Assembly: GCF_000819565.1 (NCBI RefSeq)
Contig: NZ_CP004394.1
Span: 62,001-126,000 of the forward strand
Source: Celeribacter indicus
GTDB taxonomy: Bacteria; Pseudomonadota; Alphaproteobacteria; Rhodobacterales; Rhodobacteraceae
DNA: 64,000 nucleotides
Direction of reading: 5' to 3'
Shown: one piece after another, positions 16,760 to 25,000 of the stretch
How the letters are laid out: each line of letters opens with the position of its first letter
Position numbering within the stretch: position 1 is the first letter of the stretch
Program-made: the position numbers and the translations under genes
Notes under the pieces: model-generated
What the model saw: the letters and a program-made list of their open reading frames with translations, nothing else
The model's database searches: none
Told to the model about the DNA's origin: nothing

Positions 16760-17239
16760 CTATGTCCGCTTCGCGCGGTGTTTTCCCGCCGCGTCGAGCA
16801 CCGCCTTCACGATATTGGTATAGCCGGTGCAGCGGCAGATATTGCCCTCGAGCTGTTCGCGCACGGTGTGCTCGTCGAGCTCGCCGTCGTAGCGGCGGAT
16901 GAGGTCGGTGCCCGCCATCACCATGCCGGGCGTGCAGAAGCCGCATTGCAGGCCGTGGTGCTGCTTGAACGCCTGTTGCAGGTCGGAGAGTTCCCCGCCC
17001 TGCGCCAGCCCCTCGATCGTGGTGACCTGCGCGCCGTCCACGGCGGCGGCGAGGATGGTGCAGGATTTCACCGCCCGCCCGTCGAGATGGACGGTGCAGG
17101 CGCCGCATTGCGTGGTGTCGCAGCCGACATGGGTGCCGGTCAGCCCGGCATGGTCGCGCAGGAAATGCACGAGCAGCGTCCGGTCCTCGACATCATGGGT
17201 CTGGAGCTCGCCGTTTACAGTGATGCTGATTTCCGTCAT
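16760..17239 (-). CDS. 2Fe-2S small subunit of the same molybdo-hydroxylase (CoxS-like)
   Basis: 159 residues with an N-terminal plant-type ferredoxin domain ([16 protein letters not shown], then SCT) and a C-terminal alpha-helical [2Fe-2S] domain ([12 protein letters not shown] and [12 protein letters not shown]). All eight cluster cysteines are visible. It relays electrons between the molybdenum site of the large subunit and the flavin subunit. It lies 12 nt upstream of the CoxM-like gene and 34 nt downstream of the CoxG-like gene. Confidence 0.95.
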   Translation of the reverse strand: MTEISITVNGELQTHDVEDRTLLVHFLRDHAGLTGTHVGCDTTQCGACTVHLDGRAVKSCTILAAAVDGAQVTTIEGLAQGGELSDLQQAFKQHHGLQCGFCTPGMVMAGTDLIRRYDGELDEHTVREQLEGNICRCTGYTNIVKAVLDAAGKHRAKRT

Positions 17240-17273
17240 GCACTCTCCTTTCCTGCCGGGCGCCGGGGCTGTC

Positions 17274-17714
17274 TTACCCCGAGGCCTTTTCCGCGAAACA
17301 GCCGAAGAATTCGCCGGCCAGCTTGTCCGAGGTCGACTTGATCAGGCGCGAGCCGAGCTGCGCGAGCTTGCCGCCGACCTTCGCATTTACCTCATAGCGC
17401 AAAATCGTGTCGTCTCCGTCCTCCGTCAGGTGGACATCGGCGCCGCCGGTGGCGAAGCCCGCGACGCCGCCCTTGCCCTCGCCGGTGATGGTGTAGCTCT
17501 CCGGCGGGTTGAGGTTGCTCAGGGTGACCGCCCCCTTGAAGGTCGCGCCGACCGGGCCGATCTTGAGCTTGACCGTGGCGGCGAAACCCTCCTCCGCGCT
17601 GCCCTCGAGTTCCTGGCAGCCGGGGATGCAGTCGCGCAGGACCTCCGGATCGTTCAGCATTGCCCAGACCTTCTCCCGTGGCGCGGGAATTCGATATTCA
17701 CCCTGAAGATCCAT
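17274..17714 (-). CDS. CoxG-like SRPBCC protein
   Basis: A 146-residue START/SRPBCC-fold protein of the CO-dehydrogenase subunit G family. It opens [31 protein letters not shown] and contains the typical [17 protein letters not shown] stretch. CoxG homologues are membrane anchors or accessory proteins for molybdo-hydroxylases. The ATG at 17714 (before DLQGEYR) is used because GAGGGAGA precedes it; an upstream in-frame start would add residues unlike the family. A perfect sigma-54 site lies 72 nt upstream. Confidence 0.9.
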   Translation of the reverse strand: MDLQGEYRIPAPREKVWAMLNDPEVLRDCIPGCQELEGSAEEGFAATVKLKIGPVGATFKGAVTLSNLNPPESYTITGEGKGGVAGFATGGADVHLTEDGDDTILRYEVNAKVGGKLAQLGSRLIKSTSDKLAGEFFGCFAEKASG

Positions 17715-17785
17715 TCTGTTCTCCCTCAATCTTTCAACTCGGTGCGACATGCGCAAGCCGGCCCATGCCCGTCACGCCGCGGTGC

Positions 17786-17801
17786 CGCAAACCCCGTGCC
17801 A
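17786..17801 (-). promoter_or_regulatory. sigma-54 promoter for the coxG-coxS-coxM-like operon
   Basis: Minus-strand TGGCACGGGGTTTGCG is a perfect core match, with a leader of about 60 nt to the ATG at 17714. It is divergent from the site at 17880, with 78 bp between. A second GTGCCA at 17804-17809 has no -12 partner. Confidence 0.8.
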
Positions 17802-17879
17802 CCCGTGCCACCCGGCGGCCCGGTCCGGTGCGCGCGGATGCAGAGCCCCTGTGACGAAATCCGGCACGGGCGGCGCGGA

Positions 17880-17895
17880 TGGCACGGCGATTGCG
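17880..17895 (+). promoter_or_regulatory. sigma-54 promoter for the NDP-forming acyl-CoA synthetase
   Basis: TGGCACGGCGATTGCG is a perfect core match. The predicted leader to the ATG at 18017 is about 110 nt. Confidence 0.8.
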
Positions 17896-18016
17896 GCTTG
17901 CCGCGCTGCAAGATGACTGCTTCGGCGCGACCCCCGCGGGCCGGCGGCCCCAGGCCCCCCGGAGTGCCGTATCGACCCGGCCGCCGGCTGATTGTACGAA
18001 ACCAGAAAGACGAGAC

Positions 18017-20143
18017 ATGAACACAATGGACAGCCAGACCTTCGCATATGACGATATCGTCGTTCCCCCGCTCGACAAGATCTTTCGCGCGGAAAGCGTG
18101 GCGATCGTCGGGGCGTCTCCCAAGCCCGGCGCGCGCAACCGCATCGTCAAGGTGCTGATCAAGCACGGGTTCGAGGGCCGGATCTATCCCGTCTCCCCCA
18201 GCGCGGACGAGGTCGAGGGGCACAAGGCGTACAAGACCCTCGCGGATCTGCCCGAGGTGCCGGACGTGGCGCTGATCATCACGCCCGCGGCGACCGTGCC
18301 GGGCCTGATCGAGGAATGCGGCGAAAAGGGAATCACCTGCGCCATCGTCTACAGCGCCGGCTTCGAGGAGATCGAGAGCGGCAAGGACCTCGCGCGGCAG
18401 CTCAAGGAGGCGGCGCGAAAACACAATGTCCACGTCCTCGGACCGAACGGCCAGGGCGTCTGGTCGATCCGGGCCAGGACGATGCTCACCTTCGGCGCTG
18501 CGGCCATCGGCCTCGACAGCCTGCGCCATTCCCCGATCGCCATCGTCAGCCAGTCCGGCGCGCTCGCCGGCGCGATCGGCAACTACCTCCAGCGCAACGG
18601 CCTCGGCTGCTCCTATATCGTCAGCGTCGGCAACGAGACCTGCATGGACGCGCTCGACGCGCTGTCCTGGGTGATCGAACAGGACGACGTGCGGGTGGTC
18701 GCGCTCTATCTCGAGGGGCTCGACAATGCCGCCCGCCTCATCCCCATCGCCGCCCGCGCGCGTGCCCGCGGGGTGCAGATCGTCACGCTGAAGGCCGGCC
18801 GCTCCGCCTTCGGCCAGGAGGCCACCGCCTCCCACACCGGCAAGATCGCCTCGCCCTACGGCATCTACAAGGACGTGCTCGACCAGGCCGGGATCATCAT
18901 GGTCGAAAGCCTGGGCGAGGCCATGGCGGCGGTGGAGGTGCTGTCCTTCATGCCCGATCCGCGCGTCTCCGGCGATCCGCTGGGCGGCATTTCGGTGATG
19001 AGCTCCTCGGGCGGCGCCGGTGCGCTCCTTGCCGATCACAGCGACGAGCGGGGCCTGCCGATGGCGACCTTCAGCGACGCCGCCGCCGGGAAGCTCGAGG
19101 AGATCCTGCCCGAATTCGCGCGAAAGGCGAACCCGGTCGATCTCACCGGCCAGATCCGCTCCTTCCCCAACCTCTTCCGCGACACGCTCGCCGTGCTCAA
19201 CGACGATCCGCGCACCGAGGCCATCGTGGTGCAATTCGCCTCGAGCGGCTTGCGCGACCTGATCGACAACGGCGAGGATTTCAAGACCGCGGCCAGGACC
19301 AGCGGCCTGCCGATCATCATCACCTTCGCGCAGGAAAAGGTGGACCTGTCGGTGAAGGAGGAGTTCATGCAGGCGGGGATCCTGCTGTCGGACGATCCGG
19401 CGAACACGATGCGTGCGCTGAAATGGCTCTATGACCGCACCCGCTTCAAATCCATCGAGATCGCCGCGCGCGACAGGACCGCCGCCACGCTGACCCCGCC
19501 GGAAAGCTGGCAGGAGATGATGGACTTCCTCGAAGGTGCCTCGGTCACCCCGGCGAAATGGCGCATCCTCGGCCCCGAGGACAAGGCCGCCGATGTCTGC
19601 AAGGATCTCGCCTGGCCGCTGGTGGTGAAGGTGCTGCCCGACGCCGCCGGGCACAAGACAGAGCTTGGCCTCGTGAAGCTCAAGGTGCAGACGCCCGAGG
19701 ACGTGGACGCCCATGCCGCCGAATTCCGCAGGATCCTCGACAAGCCCGACATGGGTGTTCTCGTGCAGGAAATGGTGACCGACGGCGTCGAGGTGGTGCT
19801 CTCCTGCCTCGGCAACACCGATTTCGGCCCGGTGCTGTCGATCGGCTCCGGCGGCGTGGCGATCGAGCTCTATCGCGACGTGACCTATCTGGCCCTGCCG
19901 GTCACGCCGAAACAGGTCGAGGACGGGCTGAAGAAGCTGAAGCTCTGGACCCTGCTGCAAGGTTTCCGCGGGGCGCCCAGGGCCGATATCGACGCGCTGG
20001 TGAAGGCGGCCGTCGGCTTTGGCGACATGATCCTGCGCACGCCCGCGCTGGCCGAGGCGGAGGTGAATCCCGTTCTCGTGCGCCCCGAGGGCAAGGGGCT
20101 CGTCGCCGTTGACTTCCTCGGCACCACGCGCGAAGAGGCGTGA
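18017..20143 (+). CDS. NDP-forming acyl-CoA synthetase (fused alpha/beta)
   Basis: 708 residues in the order of acetate-CoA ligase (ADP-forming)/Pat-like synthetases. The CoA-binding domain (VAIVGASPKPGARN, about residue 30) is followed by succinyl-CoA-ligase-like flavodoxin domains (AIVSQSGALAGA; GQEATASHTGKIASPYG, where the phospho-His lies in ASHTG). An ATP-grasp domain completes it (PLVVKVLPDAAGHKTELGLVKL and the C-terminal AEVNPVLV). It makes an acyl-CoA from a free acid with ATP giving ADP, or works in reverse. It is a second CoA-activation route beside the AMP-forming ligases. The start at 18017 has a weak SD; 18026 is an alternative ATG. A terminator-like hairpin follows at 20155. Confidence 0.9.
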   Translation: MNTMDSQTFAYDDIVVPPLDKIFRAESVAIVGASPKPGARNRIVKVLIKHGFEGRIYPVSPSADEVEGHKAYKTLADLPEVPDVALIITPAATVPGLIEECGEKGITCAIVYSAGFEEIESGKDLARQLKEAARKHNVHVLGPNGQGVWSIRARTMLTFGAAAIGLDSLRHSPIAIVSQSGALAGAIGNYLQRNGLGCSYIVSVGNETCMDALDALSWVIEQDDVRVVALYLEGLDNAARLIPIAARARARGVQIVTLKAGRSAFGQEATASHTGKIASPYGIYKDVLDQAGIIMVESLGEAMAAVEVLSFMPDPRVSGDPLGGISVMSSSGGAGALLADHSDERGLPMATFSDAAAGKLEEILPEFARKANPVDLTGQIRSFPNLFRDTLAVLNDDPRTEAIVVQFASSGLRDLIDNGEDFKTAARTSGLPIIITFAQEKVDLSVKEEFMQAGILLSDDPANTMRALKWLYDRTRFKSIEIAARDRTAATLTPPESWQEMMDFLEGASVTPAKWRILGPEDKAADVCKDLAWPLVVKVLPDAAGHKTELGLVKLKVQTPEDVDAHAAEFRRILDKPDMGVLVQEMVTDGVEVVLSCLGNTDFGPVLSIGSGGVAIELYRDVTYLALPVTPKQVEDGLKKLKLWTLLQGFRGAPRADIDALVKAAVGFGDMILRTPALAEAEVNPVLVRPEGKGLVAVDFLGTTREEA

Positions 20144-20154
20144 CAGATCTGACT

Positions 20155-20180
20155 GCCCGGAGGCCATCGTGCCTCCGGGC
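20155..20180 (+). terminator. Rho-independent-type terminator
   Basis: GCCCGGAGGC and GCCTCCGGGC form a 10-bp perfect stem with a 6-nt loop, starting 12 nt after the stop at 20143. A short TTT follows four bases later. It may only attenuate, because the transporter ATG follows at 20228. Confidence 0.7.
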
Positions 20181-20227
20181 GGCTGTTTCGGACGGACCTC
20201 CCGGCCGTCCCCTCGGAAGGATGCGTC

Positions 20228-21139
20228 ATGACCGCCCTGCCTGCCGCCCCGGTCGGACGGCCCCTGATCGGCATCGCCATCGTCGCCTTCGCGGTGATGA
20301 ACTTCGCACTCGGCGACACGCTCACCAAGGCGCTCACCGAACGGTTTCCGGTGCCCGCGATCATCGCGGCGCGCTTCTGGATCAACTTCGTGCTGCTGGT
20401 GATCTTTCTCGGCCCGCGCCACGGCGCGCGGCTGTGGCGCACCACCCGCACCTGGCTCGTCGTCCTGCGCGGGTTGATCCTCGCGATGGGATCGCTCTCG
20501 ATGGGCTTCGCGCTGCGGCTCATCCCGGTGGGGGAGGCCACCTCCCTCGTCTATCTCGCGCCGATCGTCGTCATCCTCCTGTCCACCCCGATCCTCGGCG
20601 AACGTCCCACCCGCGTGAGCGTCGCCGGCGCGGCGGTCGGGTTCTGCGGCGTCCTGCTGATCGCGCGGCCCGGCTCGGGCCTCAATCCCGAGGGCGTCCT
20701 GTGGGCGCTGACCGGGGTCGTGGTCACCGCCTTCTACCACCTGACGACGCGGCTGCTCGCCCGCACCGAAACCGCCGTCTCGATGCAGTTCTACAGTGCC
20801 CTCGTCGGCGCGCTGGTCTTCACGCCGCTCTCGCTCGCCGGACCGGCGGTGCCGATGCCCGACGGGCTCGACCTCGCCCGGCTGATGGGGGTGGGGGTCG
20901 CGATGACGGCGGGCCATTACCTCTTTACCCTGGCCTATCGGGAGGCGCCCGCCACGCTGATCGCGCCCTTCACCTACCTCCAGCTTCTCTGGGCGGTGAT
21001 GCTGGGCTGGCTGGTCTTCGGCCACGTGCCCGACTGGATCAGCACCGCGGGCATCGCGCTCATCGCGGGATCGGGGGCGGCCATCGCGGCCACCGGCCAC
21101 ATGATGTCCCGCCGCGTGCCCCCGCCGCCGGCGGGATAG
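20228..21139 (+). CDS. DMT-superfamily (EamA) transporter
   Basis: 303 residues with about ten hydrophobic segments and two EamA repeats. The first runs from GIAIVAFAVMNFALGDTLTKAL, including GEATSLVYLAPIVVILLSTPILGERP; the second from about residue 155 (GVLWALTGVVVTAFYH). The second-repeat signature APFTYLQLLWAVMLGWLVFG is clear. It sits in the inner membrane and probably exports or imports a small metabolite. It lies 84 nt after the acyl-CoA synthetase, beyond a hairpin, with no sigma-54 site of its own, so it may be expressed by read-through. It converges with the HIBADH-like gene, which ends 15 nt away. Confidence 0.87.
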   Translation: MTALPAAPVGRPLIGIAIVAFAVMNFALGDTLTKALTERFPVPAIIAARFWINFVLLVIFLGPRHGARLWRTTRTWLVVLRGLILAMGSLSMGFALRLIPVGEATSLVYLAPIVVILLSTPILGERPTRVSVAGAAVGFCGVLLIARPGSGLNPEGVLWALTGVVVTAFYHLTTRLLARTETAVSMQFYSALVGALVFTPLSLAGPAVPMPDGLDLARLMGVGVAMTAGHYLFTLAYREAPATLIAPFTYLQLLWAVMLGWLVFGHVPDWISTAGIALIAGSGAAIAATGHMMSRRVPPPPAG

Positions 21140-21154
21140 GCCGCGCGGCGCCGG

Positions 21155-22054
21155 TCACTCCGCGGGCGTCTGCGGCACGACCTGCGTGCCGGACATCCGG
21201 TCCACGATCCGCGCGACCTCGTTCACCTGTGCATCGCGGCCGATCTCGTTGATGCACATCGTATAGAATTCGCGCACGAGGTTGCCGAAGATCATTGTCA
21301 CGTCGGAGGCGATGCCGAGCTCGGTCGCGAGCTTCACATCCTTGTGCGCGAGGCCCAGCGTGAAGCCGGAGGCGAGATTGCCGGTCAGCACGCGCGGCGC
21401 CATCGTGTGTTCGAGGAAGAAATTGCGCGCCGACCCTTTCGAGAGGATCTCCACCGCCTTCTCCGGCGCGAGGCCGTTCTTCGCGGCCAGCGCGACCACC
21501 TCGAAGGTCATGAGCCGCTGCGCGGAAAACAGCAGGTTGTTGGCGAGCTTCGCCACATAGCCCGTGCCGAAGGCGCCGGCATGGATGACGTTCGGGCTGA
21601 TCGTGGACAGGATCGGCTCCACCCGGTCGAACTGCGCCGCCGTGCCGCCGACGAGCATCGCGATCGTCCCCGCATTCGCCCCTTCCGGTCCGCCGGAAAC
21701 CGGGGCGTCCACCATCTCCACCCCGCCCTGCGACAGCCGGCCGGCAAGGCTGCGCGACAGGACCGGATCGCCGGAGGTCTGGTCGATCACCAGCGTGCCC
21801 GCGCGCATCTCCGCCGCGATGCCCTCCTCGCCGAAGAGCAGCGCCTCGACATGCTGCGAGGTCGGCAGGCACAGGAGGATGACGTCGCACTCTCGGGCGA
21901 GCGTGGCGGCGTCCGGCGCGATCTCCGTCCCGCGCTCTGCCATCTCGGCGCAGGCCGCCGGGCTGCGGTCATGGACCAGCAGCGGATATTTCAGCGACAG
22001 CCGCCGCGCCAGCGGTCCGCCCATGTTGCCAAGCCCGATATATCCGATACGCAT
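21155..22054 (-). CDS. 3-hydroxyisobutyrate-dehydrogenase-family oxidoreductase
   Basis: 299 residues of the beta-hydroxyacid dehydrogenase family: NAD motif GYIGLGNMGGPLARRL at residues 4-19, substrate motif DAPVSGGPEGANAGT near residue 120, and the catalytic Lys in GTGYVAKLANN near residue 170. It oxidises a 3-hydroxy acid such as 3-hydroxyisobutyrate, or reduces the semialdehyde. It lies 77 nt downstream of an acyl-CoA dehydrogenase and has no promoter of its own, so the two are probably co-transcribed from 23607. This pairing suits breakdown of a 2-methyl-branched chain. Confidence 0.88.
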   Translation of the reverse strand: MRIGYIGLGNMGGPLARRLSLKYPLLVHDRSPAACAEMAERGTEIAPDAATLARECDVILLCLPTSQHVEALLFGEEGIAAEMRAGTLVIDQTSGDPVLSRSLAGRLSQGGVEMVDAPVSGGPEGANAGTIAMLVGGTAAQFDRVEPILSTISPNVIHAGAFGTGYVAKLANNLLFSAQRLMTFEVVALAAKNGLAPEKAVEILSKGSARNFFLEHTMAPRVLTGNLASGFTLGLAHKDVKLATELGIASDVTMIFGNLVREFYTMCINEIGRDAQVNEVARIVDRMSGTQVVPQTPAE

Positions 22055-22131
22055 CGCGATCCCCCTGCCCTGTCTGTCTTCATGTCGTGCCGGCGGCGAA
22101 GGTGCCGCCGCCGGACCGCCGCGACGCAGGC

Positions 22132-23364
22132 CTATTCCGCGCCCTGCAATTCGCGCGCGACATCGCTCATCCGCGGATTGCGCAGGTCGCTCGTGCCGTG
22201 GTGGCGGTCGGCGAGCTTGTAGCCGAGCGCATCCTCCGCGATCACGATCTTCTGGACGTTCGCCGTGCCTTCGCCGGTGTAGAACATGTCCGAATAGGCC
22301 TTCAGGTAGGAAATCTTGTATTCCGTCGAAAGCCCGTAGCCGCCGAAGATCTGCTGCGCCTTGTCCGCGACGCTCTTGGCGGTGAGCGAGGCGTGGTATT
22401 TCGCGATGGAGGCGATCCGGTTCGACGGCAGGTTCGCATCGAGGCATTGCGCGGCGTGATAGACCAGCGTCCGGCTGGCCTCGATCTGGGCCGCCATGTC
22501 GGCGATGTCGGACTGGATCATCTGGAACTTGCCGATCGGGCTGCCCTTGATCACCCGCTCGTTGGCATATTTCACCGCCTCGTCAAAGGCCGCGCGGGCG
22601 ATGCCCAGGGCCTTCGCCGCGACCGTCACCCGCCCCGGCTGGAGCGCGCGCATCGCGATCTTGAACCCGTCGCCTTCCTTGCCGATCAGGTTTTCCGCGG
22701 GCACCACGAAATCGTCCAGGAACAGCGCGTTGGTGCGGAAGGCCTTCGACAGGCCCAGCATCGGCACGGGCTGGGCCGTCCAGCCCGGATATTTCTTCGG
22801 CTCGACGATGAAGGCGGAGACACCCTTCGCCCCCGCGTCGGGATCGGTCTTGCACACCAGCACGCCCACGTCGGTCTCATTGGCGAGCGAGGCCCACATC
22901 TTCGACCCGTTGATCCGATAGACGTCGCCGTCCCGCCTTGCCACGGTCTTCATCGCGCCCAGCGGGTCCGAACCGCCGCCCGGTTCGGACAGGGACATCA
23001 TGCCGATGGTCCGCCCGGCCAGAAGGTTCGGCACGTATTTCATGACCTGTTGCGGCGTGCCGCCGTAATAGATGAAATTCGGGCAGGTCGAGCTTTGCTG
23101 GTTGAGGCAGGCGGCAAAGCGGATGTCGTTGCGCGCCACTTCCTCCTGGATGACCACCGCAGCGAGATAGCCGAGGTCGGTGCCGCCCACGGATTCGGGA
23201 AAGACCGCGCCGAAGAACCCGGCATCGCCCGCCTCGATGACCAGATCGCGGGGCGCCTCGCCGCGCTCCTCATAGCCGTCCATCACCGGGTTGACCCGTG
23301 TTTCCATGAACCTGATGACGCTTTCGCGGATTGCCGGAATCTCCTCCGGGAAAAATTCGTCCAT
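22132..23364 (-). CDS. acyl-CoA dehydrogenase (410 aa, paralog of 50465)
   Basis: An FAD-dependent acyl-CoA dehydrogenase with LSEPGGGSDPLGAMKT in the middle domain, FGGYGLSTEY, and YTGEGTANVQK carrying the expected catalytic Glu. It is clearly paralogous to the protein at 50465-51670: both start MDE-PEEIPAIR, share PIGKFQMIQ and end ALGYK-ADRHHG. The two are unlike the cassette enzyme at 8365. They may act on different chain stages of the same substrate. The ATG at 23364 follows AAGGAG; the transcript leader would be unusually long (about 230 nt) if the promoter at 23607 is used. Confidence 0.92.
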   Translation of the reverse strand: MDEFFPEEIPAIRESVIRFMETRVNPVMDGYEERGEAPRDLVIEAGDAGFFGAVFPESVGGTDLGYLAAVVIQEEVARNDIRFAACLNQQSSTCPNFIYYGGTPQQVMKYVPNLLAGRTIGMMSLSEPGGGSDPLGAMKTVARRDGDVYRINGSKMWASLANETDVGVLVCKTDPDAGAKGVSAFIVEPKKYPGWTAQPVPMLGLSKAFRTNALFLDDFVVPAENLIGKEGDGFKIAMRALQPGRVTVAAKALGIARAAFDEAVKYANERVIKGSPIGKFQMIQSDIADMAAQIEASRTLVYHAAQCLDANLPSNRIASIAKYHASLTAKSVADKAQQIFGGYGLSTEYKISYLKAYSDMFYTGEGTANVQKIVIAEDALGYKLADRHHGTSDLRNPRMSDVARELQGAE

Positions 23365-23606
23365 TCTTGCACTCCTTGTCCTGGCTCCGCGCCCGGCGGG
23401 CGCAGGTTGCGAATTGATGATCGGCCGGTCGGCGGAACCGCCGCCGCTGCGGCGCGGTCCCGTGGTGCAGCGGCGCGATTTTCCTTGCCGGACCTCTCTC
23501 CTCCCGGCCCCGTCTGCCGACCCCTGCATGTTCCGGAGGCGCGCGGCGGCGGCCCCCGCGCCGGGACCGACACCGAGACCGCCGCGATCCGGAACGCTTG
23601 GAAAGT

Positions 23607-23622
23607 CGCAATCGCCATGCCA
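23607..23622 (-). promoter_or_regulatory. sigma-54 promoter for acyl-CoA dehydrogenase and HIBADH
   Basis: Minus-strand TGGCATGGCGATTGCG has T for C at the last base of the -24 element. The 16-mer is identical to the divergent site at 23684-23699. The region from here to the ATG at 23364 contains no other gene. Confidence 0.75.
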
Positions 23623-23683
23623 TAGAGGGCGCACACCGGTGCCGGCAGTCCCGAGGGCGCCCGCTGCGCGCGGCGCTGCCGGC

Positions 23684-23699
23684 TGGCATGGCGATTGCG
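23684..23699 (+). promoter_or_regulatory. sigma-54 promoter for the AbrB-family membrane protein
   Basis: TGGCATGGCGATTGCG is identical to its divergent partner at 23607-23622, with 61 bp between. The leader to the ATG at 23886 is about 175 nt and contains a strong hairpin (23770-23794). Confidence 0.75.
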
Positions 23700-23769
23700 G
23701 GAAAATCCGGCACATGCGCCACATGCGCGTGCCCTCAGTCGCCCGCTCAGCGGATGGACCGATCGTTCG

Positions 23770-23794
23770 CCGGCAGGGACACCCGTCCCGCCGG
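23770..23794 (+). other. stem-loop in a 5' leader
   Basis: CCGGC-A-GGGAC and GTCCC-GCCGG pair in a 10-bp stem with one bulged A and an ACCC loop. It lies about 60 nt into the predicted leader of the AbrB-family gene and about 90 nt before its ATG. It has no T-tract. It could be incidental in GC-rich DNA or could affect translation. Confidence 0.35.
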
Positions 23795-23885
23795 GGCGCC
23801 GCTCCCCCCGCGTCTCCGATGCCATCGGAACCGGTCCCATTCCGCCCGTGCCGCGCCGGCGCGGGTCCCCGTAGTCAAGGTTTCG

Positions 23886-24932
23886 ATGCCGCAAACTGTC
23901 CGATCTCTGAAGACCGCCTTCGTCTATCTCCTCGCCGCCGCCGGCGGATATCTCTTTTTCAGGCTCGGCCTGCCGCTTCCCTGGATGATCGGCCCGCTCG
24001 TCGCCACCGCCGCGCTCACCTTCTCGGGGCTGATGGACGTGCGGATCCCGGTCCAGACCCGCCCCTTCGGACAGGGCATCGTCGCCTCCCAGGTGGGGCT
24101 GTCCTTCTCCCCCGCCGTCTTCGCCTCCCTGCTGCAAATGGCGCCGCTGCTGATCGGCATGGCGCTGGTGATCATCCTGGTCGGTTTCGCCATCGCTCTC
24201 CTGCTGTCCCGCATGGCCCGGATCCGCCTGTCTTCGGCCCTGATCGCGACGCTGCCGACGAGCCCGGTCGAAGCGGCCGTGATCGCGGAGCGCTACGATT
24301 TCCCGCCCGCGCCGATCATCCTGTCGCAGACCATGCGGATCTCCACCGTGGTCGTGCTGATCCCGATGGCGATCTTCTTCATCGACGGGGAACTCGGCCG
24401 CTCCGCCCGGCCGATGAACACCGTCTTCGACGTTCACAGCCTCCTGGTGCTTCTCGTCCTCTGCGTGGCCGGCATGTTCGTGTTCCGCAAGCTGAAGATC
24501 TCCAACCCCTTCTTCCTCGGCCCGCTCGCCCTGAGCTCGGCGGTGACCGCGGCGGGGATCGAGCTGGCGCCCTATCCCTCCGTCGTCCTCTGGGGCGCGC
24601 AGGTGGTCCTCGGCACCTGGCTCGGGTCCAACTTCCGCCGGGCGCTGTTCACCTCCGCCGGGCGGCTGGTCTTTGCCTCGGTGGTCTCGACACTGCTGTT
24701 CATCGTCGTCGCCGCCCTGATCGCGGCGGGGATCGCCTGGCTGCTGGACATGCCCTGGGAGCTGCTGGTGCTCGCCTCGACCCCCGGCGGGGTGACGGAA
24801 ATGGCGCTGACCGCGAAATTCCTCGAAATGGACGTCGCGCTGATCACCGCCTTCCACATCACGCGGATCTTCATCGTCGTGCCGAGCATCCCCTTCCTCA
24901 TCGACTGGCTCTATCTCCGCGAAGGCCGCTGA
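23886..24932 (+). CDS. AbrB-family integral membrane protein (PF05145 type)
   Basis: 348 residues, almost entirely hydrophobic, with the internally duplicated layout of the 'AbrB' / ammonia-monooxygenase-like membrane family. The G-LPWMIGPLVATA segment near residue 32 and the second-half counterpart SNPFFLGPLALSSA near residue 205 mark the two repeats, followed by STPGGVTEMALTAKFL. Despite the family name it is not the DNA-binding AbrB. Members are putative inner-membrane transporters or regulators of unknown substrate. The ATG at 23886 has a weak SD (CAAGG), and the frame stays open upstream. Here it belongs to the sigma-54 set and is followed by the PrpD-like gene. Confidence 0.82.
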   Translation: MPQTVRSLKTAFVYLLAAAGGYLFFRLGLPLPWMIGPLVATAALTFSGLMDVRIPVQTRPFGQGIVASQVGLSFSPAVFASLLQMAPLLIGMALVIILVGFAIALLLSRMARIRLSSALIATLPTSPVEAAVIAERYDFPPAPIILSQTMRISTVVVLIPMAIFFIDGELGRSARPMNTVFDVHSLLVLLVLCVAGMFVFRKLKISNPFFLGPLALSSAVTAAGIELAPYPSVVLWGAQVVLGTWLGSNFRRALFTSAGRLVFASVVSTLLFIVVAALIAAGIAWLLDMPWELLVLASTPGGVTEMALTAKFLEMDVALITAFHITRIFIVVPSIPFLIDWLYLREGR

Positions 24933-24947
24933 GGGTCCGCCGGGCTC

Positions 24948-24963
24948 CGGCACGGGGTTTGCG
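24948..24963 (+). promoter_or_regulatory. sigma-54 promoter for the MmgE/PrpD gene
   Basis: CGGCACGGGGTTTGCG has an intact GG/GC core with one mismatch (C for T at the first base). The leader to the ATG at 25001 is about 27 nt. Confidence 0.7.
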
Positions 24964-25000
24964 CTGATCCTCCCCAGATCTGCTGTCCGGGGGAGAACAC

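Noticed and set aside
17804..17809. Extra GTGCCA next to the sigma-54 site at 17786 as a second promoter
   Set aside because: No GCAA-type -12 element at the required spacing.
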